Shown piece by piece: positions 55,364 through 64,000 of a stretch of 64,000 nt of DNA; position 1 is the stretch's first letter; every line of letters starts with the position of its first letter. Source of the stretch: Herbaspirillum sp. AP02 (GTDB lineage Bacteria; Pseudomonadota; Gammaproteobacteria; Burkholderiales; Burkholderiaceae_D); assembly GCF_015767275.1 (NCBI RefSeq), contig NZ_JADWMY010000001.1, positions 62,001 to 126,000 of the forward strand. Direction: 5' to 3'. The notes under the pieces are model-generated. The model was given only the letters and a program-made list of their open reading frames with translations, made no database searches and had not been told where the DNA came from. Position numbers and translations under genes: made by a program.

Positions 55364-55972
55364 CAGCCTGGCGCTGGTCAGGTCCTCGGGCTTGAAGACG
55401 TCGTATTGCGGCTGGCCCATTGCCGAGGGCGGCAGCGCACGCCCGAACTCGGCAAAGTTGCCATAGCTGCGGGTCCATGAGGCGTTGCACAGGGTGGGCG
55501 TACATTCCACCTTGCTCAGTCGCCAGCCCTTGATCTGCAGCGGGATCTGCTTCAGGCCGCCGACCATCCGCTGCAGGCTGGTCTGGCCGGTGCCGGTGAC
55601 GGCCGCCAGGTCGCCGTCGATCTTTTTTTCGTAGACGATATTGGGATCGTTGGCGATGCGTGCCTGCTCGTCGGCGATTCTCTTGTCCCGCGCCAGCTTG
55701 TAGGTGATCGCCCCGAACACGGCCACGAAAAGCACCGCGGACACCGCCAGCACGGTGAGGATTTGCTTGATGTCGGGGATCTTCTTCAGGCGTACCTTGG
55801 CGTCGACTTCGTCCAGCACCAGTTCCCAGTCGATCTCTTCCACATTGCCCAGCAGATCGACCGCACCCAGTCGCCGCACGGTGGAGCCGTCGGCCAGTTG
55901 CAGGAAGGTATTGAGGCGCTCGGCCACCACGTCGGCGCTGCCGATGACGTCGAAGCCCGGCACCGGCTGAGG
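55364..55972 (-). pseudogene. Internal fragment of a type IVb pilus PilO2-like gene
   Basis: About 200 codons starting PQPVPGFDVIGSADVV and ending FKPEDLTSARL. It includes a transmembrane helix (ILTVLAVSAVLFVAVFGAIT) and a GWRLSKVECTPTLCNASW periplasmic part. The N-terminal 150-200 residues and the C-terminal part of the roughly 430-residue family are absent, and the frame turns into non-coding text on both sides. No start codon of its own is convincing. Confidence 0.7.
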
Positions 55973-55973
55973 G

Positions 55974-57449
55974 CAGGCCCTTGAGACTGGAGATATTGAT
56001 GAAGGTCTGCAGCAGTACCTGGTTGGAATCCAGAACCACCGGCAGGAAGGCCATGGACATGCCGGTGTTGATCTGCCCCGGCGTCAGGCTGGGCCCGGTC
56101 GTGGAAACGCTGCCCACCTGCGCGCCGCTGACCACCGCCGCCTGGGTCTGCTTCAGATACGCCTGCTGGTTCACCACCATCAACGGTACCGAGACCCGAT
56201 TGGAGGTCACGGCCACCCCCGAATAGGTGGTCGAGACCCGGCCAAAGGTCTTGAGCAGCTTGATCAGCGCGGTATTGCCATTGCTGTTCTGGTAGCCGAT
56301 GGTGAAGGGGCTGCCGGACTGGCTGGGCAAGAGCGCCGAGGGGGACGAGGAGGTGAAATTGTTGCGCACCACATTCCAGTCGATGCCGGCCGAGAATTCG
56401 TCGTTCAACTGCACCGACAGCACCTGGATTTCCAGGCTGACCTGGCGCATCAGCGACTTGTTGACCTGTTCGATGTAATTCTCCACCACCTTCATCGGCT
56501 CCACGGCATCGGTCACGGTGATCACGCCCGATTTGGCGTCGACCGAGAATTTGCCGCCGACGGAGACCAGCGAGCCCATGGTCTTTTCGATACCACCCCA
56601 GAAGTCGGATTCGAAATCCAGGCTGGCCGAACTGGCGCCACCGCCACCATTGCCACCGCCACCGCCGCTACCACCCCCACCGCCGTCGGTCGAGGCCGAT
56701 AGCGAGGCGGTGTACTTGAAGGAGGTACTCAGGGTCTTGACGAAGAAGGTGCGGGTACTGACGCGATAGAAGAGGATGCGATCATCCTCGTACTTCCACT
56801 GCAGGCCGGCGCGCACGGCCACGTAATCCAGCAACCCTGCAAATGATCCGGCGTAGTTGAGCTCATAGGTGTTGCCATACGCCTGGTTGCTGAAGTTCAG
56901 GTCGCTCAAGCCCTTTTCGCCGAAGGCGCTTTTCTCGCCTGAGGCAGCCTGCGGGCCCGCGCCCGCGAGTGGCAACGCTACGGCTGCCAGCGCCGCACCT
57001 GCAGTCCCGCCGACGGTGAAGCGCGAGGCCGGCATCAGGGCGTCGGGCGTGAGCAGCATGGGTACGCCGGTCTCGCTGGCGATACGCTCGACGATGGTGG
57101 CCACGGAATGACGTCCCGGGAAGCGGAAGGCCACCTGACGCATCGCGTCCGGCAGCGCTGCCTCGCGCGACAGTGGCATGGAACGGGTGGCGATGATCAG
57201 CCGGTTGTCCTTGACCGCATAGGCTGGTCGCGGCTGGGCGGTGGTCAGTTCGGCGCGCGAGTTTTCAGTGCGCTGGACAACGTTGTCCAGCGCCTGATCG
57301 GCCTTCCACCAGGTGCTGCACGCGCTGCACAGCACGCTGGTGACCATGAGCAGGGGAATGGAACGGGCGTAACGGCGGCCTGGCAGCATACGCGGCGCTG
57401 CCGCCAAAGGGGATTGGTTCTGGAGAGCGATGATGTGTTCGATATTCAT
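55974..57449 (-). pseudogene. Type IVb pilus secretin (PilN/BfpB-like), 3'-truncated
   Basis: Codons 1-492 are coherent: N-terminus with a lipobox-like LCSAC, a Gly-rich linker flanked by STSFKYTASLSASTDG, and N-domains. The secretin core follows (MRQVSLEIQVLSVQLNDEFSAGIDW, then MSMAFLPVVLDSNQVLLQTF). It breaks after NISSLKGL, where the last roughly 60 residues with the outer-membrane end should follow. The open frame runs on to 55266 in meaningless Arg-rich text. Ribosome binding site CAAGGCAACTT. Without its C-terminus the ring is unlikely to form. Confidence 0.75.
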
Positions 57450-57467
57450 AAGTTGCCTTGATCGGCC

Positions 57468-58004
57468 TCAGCGGGCCTTACCTTCCAGATAGCGGCCGAT
57501 GCGGATGATGCGCAGCTCGCTGTTGATGCGCGCCTGCACCGGGTAATCGGTGGTGGCCAGCGACTCCACCACGGCGCTGACGACCTGCTCGATACGGCCC
57601 GACAACTGCAGCTCGGTCTCGATGGGAAAATCGCGGGGGGCATCCCACACCAGCTGCCAGCCGGCCTCGCCGCCCCAGCGCTGCAGCATGCGGCGTACCG
57701 AGACATCGGCACGCCGCACCTGCCATTGCTGCACGCCCGGATCAGGCTGTTGGCCCATTGCGGACACGCCGATGCCGTCGGAAAGCTCGGGCGCAATCGT
57801 GGCGCCCTTGGGCAGCCAGGCGGAGGCACGCGGACGGGTGGCGGGGGCCTCCGCCATGGCGGCATCGTGTTCGTGCTCCAACTCTTGCATTTGCTGGGCA
57901 TGGCCGGGGAGGCAGACTGCCATCAGGGCAAGGGGGCCTAGCCATCGGCGAGGAACGCTACGCAGGTACCCGGGGTGAGTAAGGTTAGACGTGACTTTTT
58001 TCAT
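57468..58004 (-). CDS. TcpQ/PilL-like pilus protein
   Basis: 178 residues with a signal peptide (PLALMAVCLPGHAQ). The C-terminal 90 residues form a TcpQ/PilL domain: VRRMLQRWGGEAGWQLVWDAP, then DFPIETELQLSGRIEQVVSA and RINSELRIIRI. Such proteins bring the secretin to the outer membrane or stabilise it. It lies 15 bases after the third prepilin and 18 bases before the secretin. Intact. Confidence 0.8.
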   Translation of the reverse strand: MKKVTSNLTHPGYLRSVPRRWLGPLALMAVCLPGHAQQMQELEHEHDAAMAEAPATRPRASAWLPKGATIAPELSDGIGVSAMGQQPDPGVQQWQVRRADVSVRRMLQRWGGEAGWQLVWDAPRDFPIETELQLSGRIEQVVSAVVESLATTDYPVQARINSELRIIRIGRYLEGKAR

Positions 58005-58019
58005 AAGTAGATGCTGCCC

Positions 58020-58745
58020 TTAGAGAGCATTGTTATTACCCGTGAGGAAGAGGTTGAAGTAAGGTCGATTGGTTTCGCATAGGAGAGTCAGGGCAGCAGG
58101 ATTGAGCGGCGCGTATGCGTCGTTCTTGAGCAGATACACGTCGGGCAGCGACGTGCTCAGCAGGCGGGCCGGATCCAAGCTGACCGAGCCGAGCACGGGT
58201 GCGTCGATGCCTGCACCGGTAGTGGCCGCGCCGGCCAGGGCATGCCGCAGTCCGGCGGCATTGAGGTTGGTTTCCAGGTTTTGCACGATGTCCGGGCACA
58301 GGCGCATGGGCAGACCTGATACCTGCAATACCCAGTCGGTATTGCGTCCGGGGAATAACGGCCCCACGAACAGCCGCCCGCCCCAGGGGTTGTTGATCTG
58401 GGTATTGCTACCGACACCGGCTCCGACGTATTGCCGTGCCACGGCAGCGCCGTTGGTCAATGCGCTGTTGTCGATAGACGCGGAGCCGTTGTCGTTCACA
58501 AAGAAATTCTGCAGGGACACCATCGTCTGCTGCAAAAAGTAGGATGACGAGGACACTTGGGCTTGATCGAGCTGCTGGCGCAATACCGCCAGCGAGGCCA
58601 CCACCAGAATGGCGGCAATGGCCATCGACACGGATAGTTCCACCAGGGTGAAACCACACTGGCGTAGCCCTTGCAAGGAGGCGTAACCGGATCGGCCATG
58701 GACGTGTCTGGCGCCGGGTCGTCGGGGTAGGGTGAAGAGGTTCAT
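58020..58745 (-). CDS. Prepilin-like protein 3
   Basis: 241 residues. Type IV prepilin signature CG-FTLVELSVSMAIAAILVV after a long basic leader of about 31 residues (type IVb-like); Glu5 present. The globular part has two cysteines (MRLCPDIVQNL and LLCETNRPYF) that may form the D-loop. Start ATG 58745 lies in an ATGA overlap with the upstream prepilin; longer starts run into it. Possibly a minor pilin. Confidence 0.8.
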   Translation of the reverse strand: MNLFTLPRRPGARHVHGRSGYASLQGLRQCGFTLVELSVSMAIAAILVVASLAVLRQQLDQAQVSSSSYFLQQTMVSLQNFFVNDNGSASIDNSALTNGAAVARQYVGAGVGSNTQINNPWGGRLFVGPLFPGRNTDWVLQVSGLPMRLCPDIVQNLETNLNAAGLRHALAGAATTGAGIDAPVLGSVSLDPARLLSTSLPDVYLLKNDAYAPLNPAALTLLCETNRPYFNLFLTGNNNAL

Positions 58746-59380
58746 CGTAGTTTGGATTTCAGTAGCAGCAGGCCAAAGTTGTTGCCGGCGCCAGTGCATG
58801 CCAGCGCCAGCGCAGCGGGCGCGAGATCGTCCTGCGACAGGTTCTTGGCGATGCGCGGGGCGGCGCCCCCGAAACTTGGGCCAATGCTGACCGCAGGGAC
58901 GCTGGCATCGAAGACGACACTACCGCTCCAGCCGATAGGGTTGTCCATCCCGTTGGGAAAGACGATGAGCGCATCGGCCATCGGCGCGGACTGGAACAAC
59001 AGGTCGGCGCAGTACCTGGCCGGAATGGCGTTCAGGTACAGACCCCAGGCGGTGCCGCCGGTGAGCGGTGCCACGCCGAGGGCGCCGCCGAAGGGATGGG
59101 TCACGGTCACCCTGTCGGTGGCCCGCTGGTTGATGATGAACTGCTTGAAGGCGCCGAAGGATACTGCCTGTCGCAAGGACAGACCGCCATAGCTGGGCAA
59201 CTGGGCATAGGTCTCGTTGACGCGCTTGATGGCGTCGGCATTCTCTGCAGAGAGTTCGTTGATTCTATGTTGATCAAGCAGCGATGTAGCGCCGGCAATG
59301 CTACCCAGCACGATCATGCCAGCCAGGGCCATCACCACGGAGAGTTCTACCAGCGTGTAGCCAGAGTTGTTTTTTCTCAT
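58742..59380 (-). CDS. Prepilin-like protein 2
   Basis: 212 residues. Short leader of seven residues, MRKNNSG, then YTLVELSVVMALAGMIVLGS with Glu5. C-terminal Cys pair (ARYCADLLF and ALACTGAGN). Related in layout to the PilS-type pilins of type IVb systems. It starts 85 bases after prepilin 1 across a region with two alternative hairpins. Confidence 0.8.
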   Translation of the reverse strand: MRKNNSGYTLVELSVVMALAGMIVLGSIAGATSLLDQHRINELSAENADAIKRVNETYAQLPSYGGLSLRQAVSFGAFKQFIINQRATDRVTVTHPFGGALGVAPLTGGTAWGLYLNAIPARYCADLLFQSAPMADALIVFPNGMDNPIGWSGSVVFDASVPAVSIGPSFGGAAPRIAKNLSQDDLAPAALALACTGAGNNFGLLLLKSKLR

Positions 59381-59390
59381 GGGAATGTGG

Positions 59391-59454
59391 AAATTTCCTT
59401 TGATGCCGCTCTTTAATGCCGCTCCTCTGACAGGAGCGGCATCGAAAGGAAATT
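59391..59454 (-). promoter_or_regulatory. Mutually exclusive hairpins between prepilin genes
   Basis: Short perfect stem ATGCCGCTCCT/AGGAGCGGCAT (59416-59426 with 59432-59442). A longer near-perfect pairing joins 59391-59410 to 59435-59454 (one-base bulge). Both need 59435-59442, so only one can form. Located between stop and start of two prepilin genes; it could limit read-through or set their ratio. Confidence 0.55.
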
Positions 59455-59465
59455 CCCGGTGCGTA

Positions 59466-60185
59466 TTACTTCCAGTTAACCAGGCCGATGCTGACGGTGC
59501 TGTTGCCGGTGCCGCAGGCGCGATTGTCGGTCATCGCGGCGACGTCCAGTGCGCCGTTCGCCAGGTTTCCTTGAACTACCGCAGCGCCGCCTGTGTTGGC
59601 AGCGGGTGCTGCACCGCCCCTCGGAACCCCCTGCATGCCAGCGAGAGCCAATGTGCCGACGCCTGCAGCGGTAATGGAACGTACTCCAACTGTCGCCTCG
59701 GGTTGAACAAGAATGCCGCGTACGCCGGTCGCCGCGGCGGACGAGACAATGTCGGCACAGGAGGCCGCAGGAATGCCAGCGAAAGTGACAACGTAGCCAG
59801 TGTTGGTGGCCGGCCCGCTAAAGACCGTGGCGACATCCACGCTTGTGGTATAGCCAAAGCGGTTATTGGCGATACGATTGGGGGCCGTGCCGGCAATATC
59901 GAAGACGCCGTCAAAAGCGCCGAAGCCGACGGCAACATCGGTCCCCAGACCGACATAGTTGTTGGCCCTGGTATAAATCTTGTCGATCTGGGCCATCAAG
60001 CGGGGAATGCCGCTGACCACATCATTGGCCCGCGCCTGTCGCAGCACCACCTGCACCAGCGCGATGGCCGATACCAGCAGCACGCCGGCAATGGCCACGG
60101 CCACCGACAATTCGACAATGGTGAAGCCGCTTTGCGCATGCGGCAGGGGGCGTGCCTGGCGCACCGGGTGAGGGGAGTAAAGCAT
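59466..60185 (-). CDS. Prepilin-like protein 1, possible major pilin
   Basis: 239 residues. Leader of 20 residues ending AQSG, then FTIVELSVAVAIAGVLLVSA with Glu5. Small, Gly/Ala/Val-rich globular part with cysteines in ASCADIVSS and RACGTGNS. Best ribosome binding site of the three (AAGGAAT) and first position suggest high expression. Paralogous to the other two only in the N-terminal helix. Confidence 0.8.
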   Translation of the reverse strand: MLYSPHPVRQARPLPHAQSGFTIVELSVAVAIAGVLLVSAIALVQVVLRQARANDVVSGIPRLMAQIDKIYTRANNYVGLGTDVAVGFGAFDGVFDIAGTAPNRIANNRFGYTTSVDVATVFSGPATNTGYVVTFAGIPAASCADIVSSAAATGVRGILVQPEATVGVRSITAAGVGTLALAGMQGVPRGGAAPAANTGGAAVVQGNLANGALDVAAMTDNRACGTGNSTVSIGLVNWK

Positions 60186-60419
60186 TTTTATATTCCTTGA
60201 AAGAGGGTTAGTGCCTGCTGAAAGAGGGGGGCGGCGCTAACTGATAATCGGATGAATCAATAGAGAAGGACGGATGCGCTCATGCATGCGCCATCCCGTT
60301 TCCATGCCACGGACCTGGCAGAACGACAAGGCATCGGGGCAGTTTCGCGGGCGCAATGGCCTTGCTCTTCTTTGTAGCGAGGTCGTTGTCGTGGGGTTGG
60401 CATTTATTTCAACGCGGGG

Positions 60420-62378
60420 CTATCTCCTTTCTCGTGGATCAAAACGCTTTGCCTGGATCGGCAAGACGAAACGACGGGAATAACTCAGTACCCGCATGAA
60501 GCCGGGCAGGCGGAATTGCAGGATGTCGTCCTTGACGGCCGCAAACAGGCTTTGCACCGAGGCCAGCGCATCGACGTCGATGGCGCTGGAGAGGTGGCCG
60601 ATGAAGAAGTTCTCGGTCTGCGTCAGCAGGGAATAACTGACCGAGGTCGGCGACTGCGTGGAATAGACGATGCCGATGCCGAACTTGGCGCCTTCCTTGG
60701 CAAAGCGCGCGTAGATGTCGGTGGTGTTCTTGCCGGCCGCGTCGACCGGGAAGATCATGTGCGCTTCTTCGAAGTAGATCTGCACGAAGCGTCCGGCCAG
60801 GGTATTGGTGATGAATTTGCGTTCCTGCTGCTGGAACACGGCCGTGGAGATGATGCGCGAGAAGTAGCGCACGATGCGTTCATTGGCTGCACCCAGATCG
60901 ATGATCACGGTCTTGCCGGTATCGATGGCGCGCAGGGTGTCATGCAGAAAGTCGCTGGCGCGGGCCGAGTGGAACTGCAGGCATTCGCGCAGGAAGTAAG
61001 GGCCCACGCCGTTGGTCTGGCAGAGCAGTTCCTGTACGACGCGATCTTCTTCGTCGAACAATTCGGTACGGCCCACGCGCAGGTTGGGGTCGTTCGAATA
61101 TTTGAGGGCGAAGGCCGAGAGCACCCGCATTTCTTCGGTCATCTCGGTGAAGCTGGTGGGCATCGGCGGCGGCACCTTCGATTTGATCGCCTGCCAGGCT
61201 GCCAGGCGCAAGCCCTGGGTGAATCCCACATTGATCAGCCCACGTGTAGCGATTTCGGCACAGACTGCCTCGCCTGGTTCGAAGCCGGCATCCTGCAGCA
61301 GCGTCCAGAACAGGCAGAGCTTGCGGAAGGCCGCCGCACTGTCATCGGCGCGCCCGGTCTTCAGTGCCGACAGGGCCGGGAAGCGGATCATCAGGAAGTT
61401 GCGCACCTCGGGAATCTCCAGTACCGAAGGCGTGAGCAACTCGGAAAAGATCGTCAGGGCGCGTTCCGGGATGTCATGGAAGTTATAGCGCAGGAACTCG
61501 CCGTCGCCGCGAGGCTGGGTCGAGAGGAAGTACACCTGCACGCGTTCCGGGTAGGCTGATGCAATGGAGAAGTTGCCATCCTGGGGATTGTCGTTGGCGT
61601 ATTCGCCATTGACGTCGAACACCAGCTGGCCGACGTGGCCGCTCTGACGGGTGGCATTGAGCACGCCCTGCATGAGTAGCTTGACGACGTTGGATTTGCC
61701 CAGCCGGGTCTTGCCGAACATGGCGGTACGCTTGCCGACCACTTCATTGACGCTCATGGTCACCGGTACCGTGTGCGTATGCTGGCCGATGTGTTCGCCC
61801 CAGCGCACATGGCCCAGTTCGAAGGTTTCGCCGGCGTCGCCCGACAGCGCCAGCAGGGCACGCAGGATGGCCTCCGGCAAGACATGGCATGCGCAGGAGG
61901 GCGACAGCATCAGGGCCGCATAGGCGGGTAATCCGGCGTGGTAGGACAGTTGCCCGGTAGCCTGGTCCAGCCGGCAGCTACCCATGACGCGGCAGTGCAA
62001 CTCGCAGCTCGTGGTGTAGCCGTCACGTCGCGCCGTGACGTGCAGGAAACGCACCAGGATGAACTCTTGCGCGCCCTCGGTGGCCCAGTCGGGCGCGGCG
62101 ATGGCGAGGAACTGCCCAGGGACGATGCCGGCATGGCGCAGCCGCTCGTAAGAGGAGCCTGCCCTGACGTGCAGGCCGTCCTGATATTCGATCAGACCCA
62201 GACTGTCTTCTTGCGAAAACAGTTGAACGCCTGCGATTGTCGAATTGCGATGGGCGCCACCGCTTGCGCGAGCCGGCCTTGCAGTCGATTTTTCATGGGA
62301 GACGGCCGTGGCTGGCGCACCCGGGCTGGTACCGGATGACGTCAATTGGGGGAGGGCGTCGGCGGCAGCGATATTCAT
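60420..62378 (-). CDS. HerA/DUF87-family ATPase next to the pilus genes
   Basis: 652 residues. N-terminal HAS-barrel-like part (about 45-150), then a RecA-fold ATPase: Walker A FGKTRLGKSNVVKLL (about 222-229), Walker B QIYFEEAHMIFP (about 538) and the motif VYSTQSPTSVSYSLLTQTEN, as in HerA. HerA-type ATPases pump DNA or protein through hexameric rings; here the neighbours are pilins, not nuclease NurA. ATG 62378 was chosen over GTG 62438; neither has a good ribosome binding site. 234 bases separate it from prepilin 1, so the link is suggestive only. Confidence 0.8.
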   Translation of the reverse strand: MNIAAADALPQLTSSGTSPGAPATAVSHEKSTARPARASGGAHRNSTIAGVQLFSQEDSLGLIEYQDGLHVRAGSSYERLRHAGIVPGQFLAIAAPDWATEGAQEFILVRFLHVTARRDGYTTSCELHCRVMGSCRLDQATGQLSYHAGLPAYAALMLSPSCACHVLPEAILRALLALSGDAGETFELGHVRWGEHIGQHTHTVPVTMSVNEVVGKRTAMFGKTRLGKSNVVKLLMQGVLNATRQSGHVGQLVFDVNGEYANDNPQDGNFSIASAYPERVQVYFLSTQPRGDGEFLRYNFHDIPERALTIFSELLTPSVLEIPEVRNFLMIRFPALSALKTGRADDSAAAFRKLCLFWTLLQDAGFEPGEAVCAEIATRGLINVGFTQGLRLAAWQAIKSKVPPPMPTSFTEMTEEMRVLSAFALKYSNDPNLRVGRTELFDEEDRVVQELLCQTNGVGPYFLRECLQFHSARASDFLHDTLRAIDTGKTVIIDLGAANERIVRYFSRIISTAVFQQQERKFITNTLAGRFVQIYFEEAHMIFPVDAAGKNTTDIYARFAKEGAKFGIGIVYSTQSPTSVSYSLLTQTENFFIGHLSSAIDVDALASVQSLFAAVKDDILQFRLPGFMRVLSYSRRFVLPIQAKRFDPRERR

Positions 62379-62714
62379 GGTTTTTATTGAGTCGACTGCA
62401 CGCGATGCTCCCGATATTCCCTTGTCGCAGCGCTGCACGTCATTGATCTGATGGCGGCACTTTATCTAGCAAAACTACATATCGGCTGACATTTGCTGAC
62501 CGGAAATTCAAGCGCAAAGCCGCTTGGGCAGTGCTGTTCATGTCATCAAAAGAAATCTGCCGGCGGGCAAAACAGGCTTGGCCGGTTCCTCGTTTCCTAC
62601 AAGCGAAAGTACGCCCGTCCTATGTCCTGCCTGGCAGGGCGGCCCTTATCATCGAGCGATCCGGCATGCCGTCCGGCAAGTCCGCTGGCGGCGCCATCCG
62701 CTCAAGGAGTTCGC
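62379..62714. other. Divergent intergenic region, HerA-like gene / pgi
   Basis: 336 bases. AT-rich centre (62460-62510) contains a direct repeat GCTGACATTTGCTGAC. No convincing -35/-10 pair, palindrome or small gene was found. CAAGGAGTTCGC before 62715 is the pgi ribosome binding site. Confidence 0.4.
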
Positions 62715-64000
62715 ATGACCAAGTTGCCCGCCGCCGATCTTCAGTTGCCCTTGTTCGTCTACAGCCAGCGCGAATCGCTGACCGAGAAGAGCGCCTGGAT
62801 CGCCTTGCAGGAGCACCACCAATACAGTGCCCGCCATTTCCGGCTGGAACGCCTGTTCGCCGCCGATCTCAAGCGCGGCGACACCCTCACCGCCGAAGCG
62901 GCAGGTATCTACCTCGACTATTCCAAGAATCTGGTCACCTCGGAGACCATGACCCTGCTCATGCAGCTGGCACGCCAGTGCGGGCTGCAGGATCGCGTGG
63001 AGGCCATGTTCCGGGGTGATCGCATCAACGCCACCGAGCGGCGCGCGGTACTGCACACGGCCTTGCGCAAGCCTGCCGGCGAGAGGCTGGTGGTAGAAGG
63101 CGAGGATGTGGTTGCCCAGGTACAGGAAGTGCTGACCCGCATGGAGGCGTTTGCCGAGCAGGTGCGTGACGGTACGTGGACCGGCCATACCGGTCGTCCG
63201 ATCCGCCATGTGGTCAACATCGGTATCGGTGGTTCTGACCTCGGTCCGATGATGGCGCATGAGGCATTGCGCCATTACAGCCAGCGCGAGCTGTCGCTGC
63301 ACTTTCTCTCCGATGTCGACGCGGCGGCGGTGCTGGAAACGGTGCGCGCATTGCCGGCCGAAGAGACCCTGTTCATCGTCTGTTCCAAGACCTTCACCAC
63401 GCTGGAAACCATCACCAATGCCCAGGCAGCCCGCCAATGGCTGGTTCAGCAACTGGGTGATGAGTCTGCGGTGGCGCGCCACTTCGTGGGGGTGACCACC
63501 CATATCGACGAGGCCAGCCGCTTCGGCATCGATGAACGCAACATGTTTGGCTTCTGGGACTGGGTCGGGGGGCGCTATTCGATGAGCAGCGCCATCGGTC
63601 TGTCGACCATGATCGCGATCGGGCCACGTCATTTCCGCGACATGCTGGCCGGCATGCACGCCATGGATGAACATTTCCGCACCGCGCCGCTGGAGCAGAA
63701 TCTGCCTGTCATCCTGGGCATGCTGACGATCTGGTACGGCAATTTCTTCGAGGCCCGCAGTCAGGCCGTGCTGCCGTATAGCCAGTCTCTGAGGCGCTTG
63801 CCGGCCTACCTGCAGCAATTGACCATGGAGAGCAATGGCAAGCAGGTGACGCTGCACGGCGAGCCAGTGGATTACCAGACCTCGCCGGTGTATTGGGGTG
63901 ACAACGGCATCAATGGCCAGCACTCGTTCTATCAGATGCTGCACCAGGGAACGCAGGTGGTGCCTTGCGATTTCATCGGCTTTTGCCGACCGTCGCAGGC
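62715..64000 (+). CDS. pgi: Glucose-6-phosphate isomerase, 3' end outside the window
   Basis: First 428 codons of the enzyme interconverting glucose-6-phosphate and fructose-6-phosphate. Family marks are [18 protein letters not shown], the phosphate-binding [48 protein letters not shown] with the catalytic arginine, TMESNGK and [19 protein letters not shown] 62715 follows AAGGAG. The frame is open at base 64000. Unrelated to the pilus genes; it links metabolically to the glycogen/trehalose block. Confidence 0.96.
   Translation, partial: MTKLPAADLQLPLFVYSQRESLTEKSAWIALQEHHQYSARHFRLERLFAADLKRGDTLTAEAAGIYLDYSKNLVTSETMTLLMQLARQCGLQDRVEAMFRGDRINATERRAVLHTALRKPAGERLVVEGEDVVAQVQEVLTRMEAFAEQVRDGTWTGHTGRPIRHVVNIGIGGSDLGPMMAHEALRHYSQRELSLHFLSDVDAAAVLETVRALPAEETLFIVCSKTFTTLETITNAQAARQWLVQQLGDESAVARHFVGVTTHIDEASRFGIDERNMFGFWDWVGGRYSMSSAIGLSTMIAIGPRHFRDMLAGMHAMDEHFRTAPLEQNLPVILGMLTIWYGNFFEARSQAVLPYSQSLRRLPAYLQQLTMESNGKQVTLHGEPVDYQTSPVYWGDNGINGQHSFYQMLHQGTQVVPCDFIGFCRPSQ

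Noticed and set aside
55266..55973. Continuation of the secretin frame to codon 727
   Set aside because: The text becomes Arg-rich and unrelated to secretins, while another frame there is clearly PilO2-like; the extension is an accident of GC-rich DNA.

Overview
The window reads as chromosomal DNA of a GC-rich betaproteobacterium, most likely a Herbaspirillum-like member of the Oxalobacteraceae. This is inferred from gene content and codon use, not from a marker gene. No rRNA, tRNA, CRISPR array or insertion sequence was seen. Both ends cut genes: an MFS transporter on the left and glucose-6-phosphate isomerase on the right.

Layout. 1-5.7 kb: MFS transporter, GlxA-type regulator, LysR regulator, and a DoxX-pirin-pirin group. 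5.7-12.9 kb: a small DUF4404-like protein, a methyltransferase, a secreted protein, a TctD/TctE-like two-component system, and a divergent nitrate/sulfonate/taurine-type ABC transporter with 11-bp direct repeats in front of it. 13-15.3 kb: a stand-alone HMW1C-type cytoplasmic N-glycosyltransferase and a decayed alpha/beta hydrolase. 15.4-21.7 kb: an ethanolamine catabolism locus (AraC/EutR regulator, permease, exported HAD phosphatase, EutB, EutC) with a perfect FNR-type box in the divergent promoter region. 21.8-27.9 kb: monomeric isocitrate dehydrogenase, a DUF1778/GNAT toxin-antitoxin pair with an operator inside its promoter, a citrate-type MFS symporter and D-lactate dehydrogenase. 27.9-31.9 kb: a nitric-oxide detoxification unit (flavohemoglobin, hemerythrin, an unknown protein, and divergent NorR) whose intergenic region carries three GT-N7-AC sites and a sigma-54-like promoter. 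32-33.4 kb: a 60-residue protein, dodecin and a long non-coding stretch. 33.4-47 kb: a coupled glgA-glgB-glgX-treZ-malQ-treY block for glycogen building and debranching and for turning maltodextrin into trehalose.

47.1-53.7 kb (minus strand) is the most unusual part. A 1506-residue RTX protein has a hydrophobic N-terminal segment, an FrpC-like self-processing module with an intact Asp-Pro bond, and a very young ABAB tandem repeat. It is preceded by two paralogous two-helix membrane proteins and two short ORFs that look like remnants of duplicated RTX-type partner genes, all chained by 4-bp stop/start overlaps. The layout suggests a repeatedly duplicated module of membrane partner plus secreted protein. 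An effector/immunity relationship is a hypothesis only.

53.8-62.4 kb (minus strand) is a type IVb-pilus-like cluster: a HerA/DUF87 ATPase, three prepilins, a TcpQ/PilL-like protein, a secretin, a PilO2-like fragment, a small membrane protein, a lytic transglycosylase and a prepilin peptidase. The secretin and PilO2 reading frames both stop making sense at two junctions, and the motor ATPase and platform genes normally found there are absent. The cluster therefore looks deleted and probably cannot build a canonical pilus. Two mutually exclusive hairpins sit between prepilin genes. The window ends in pgi.
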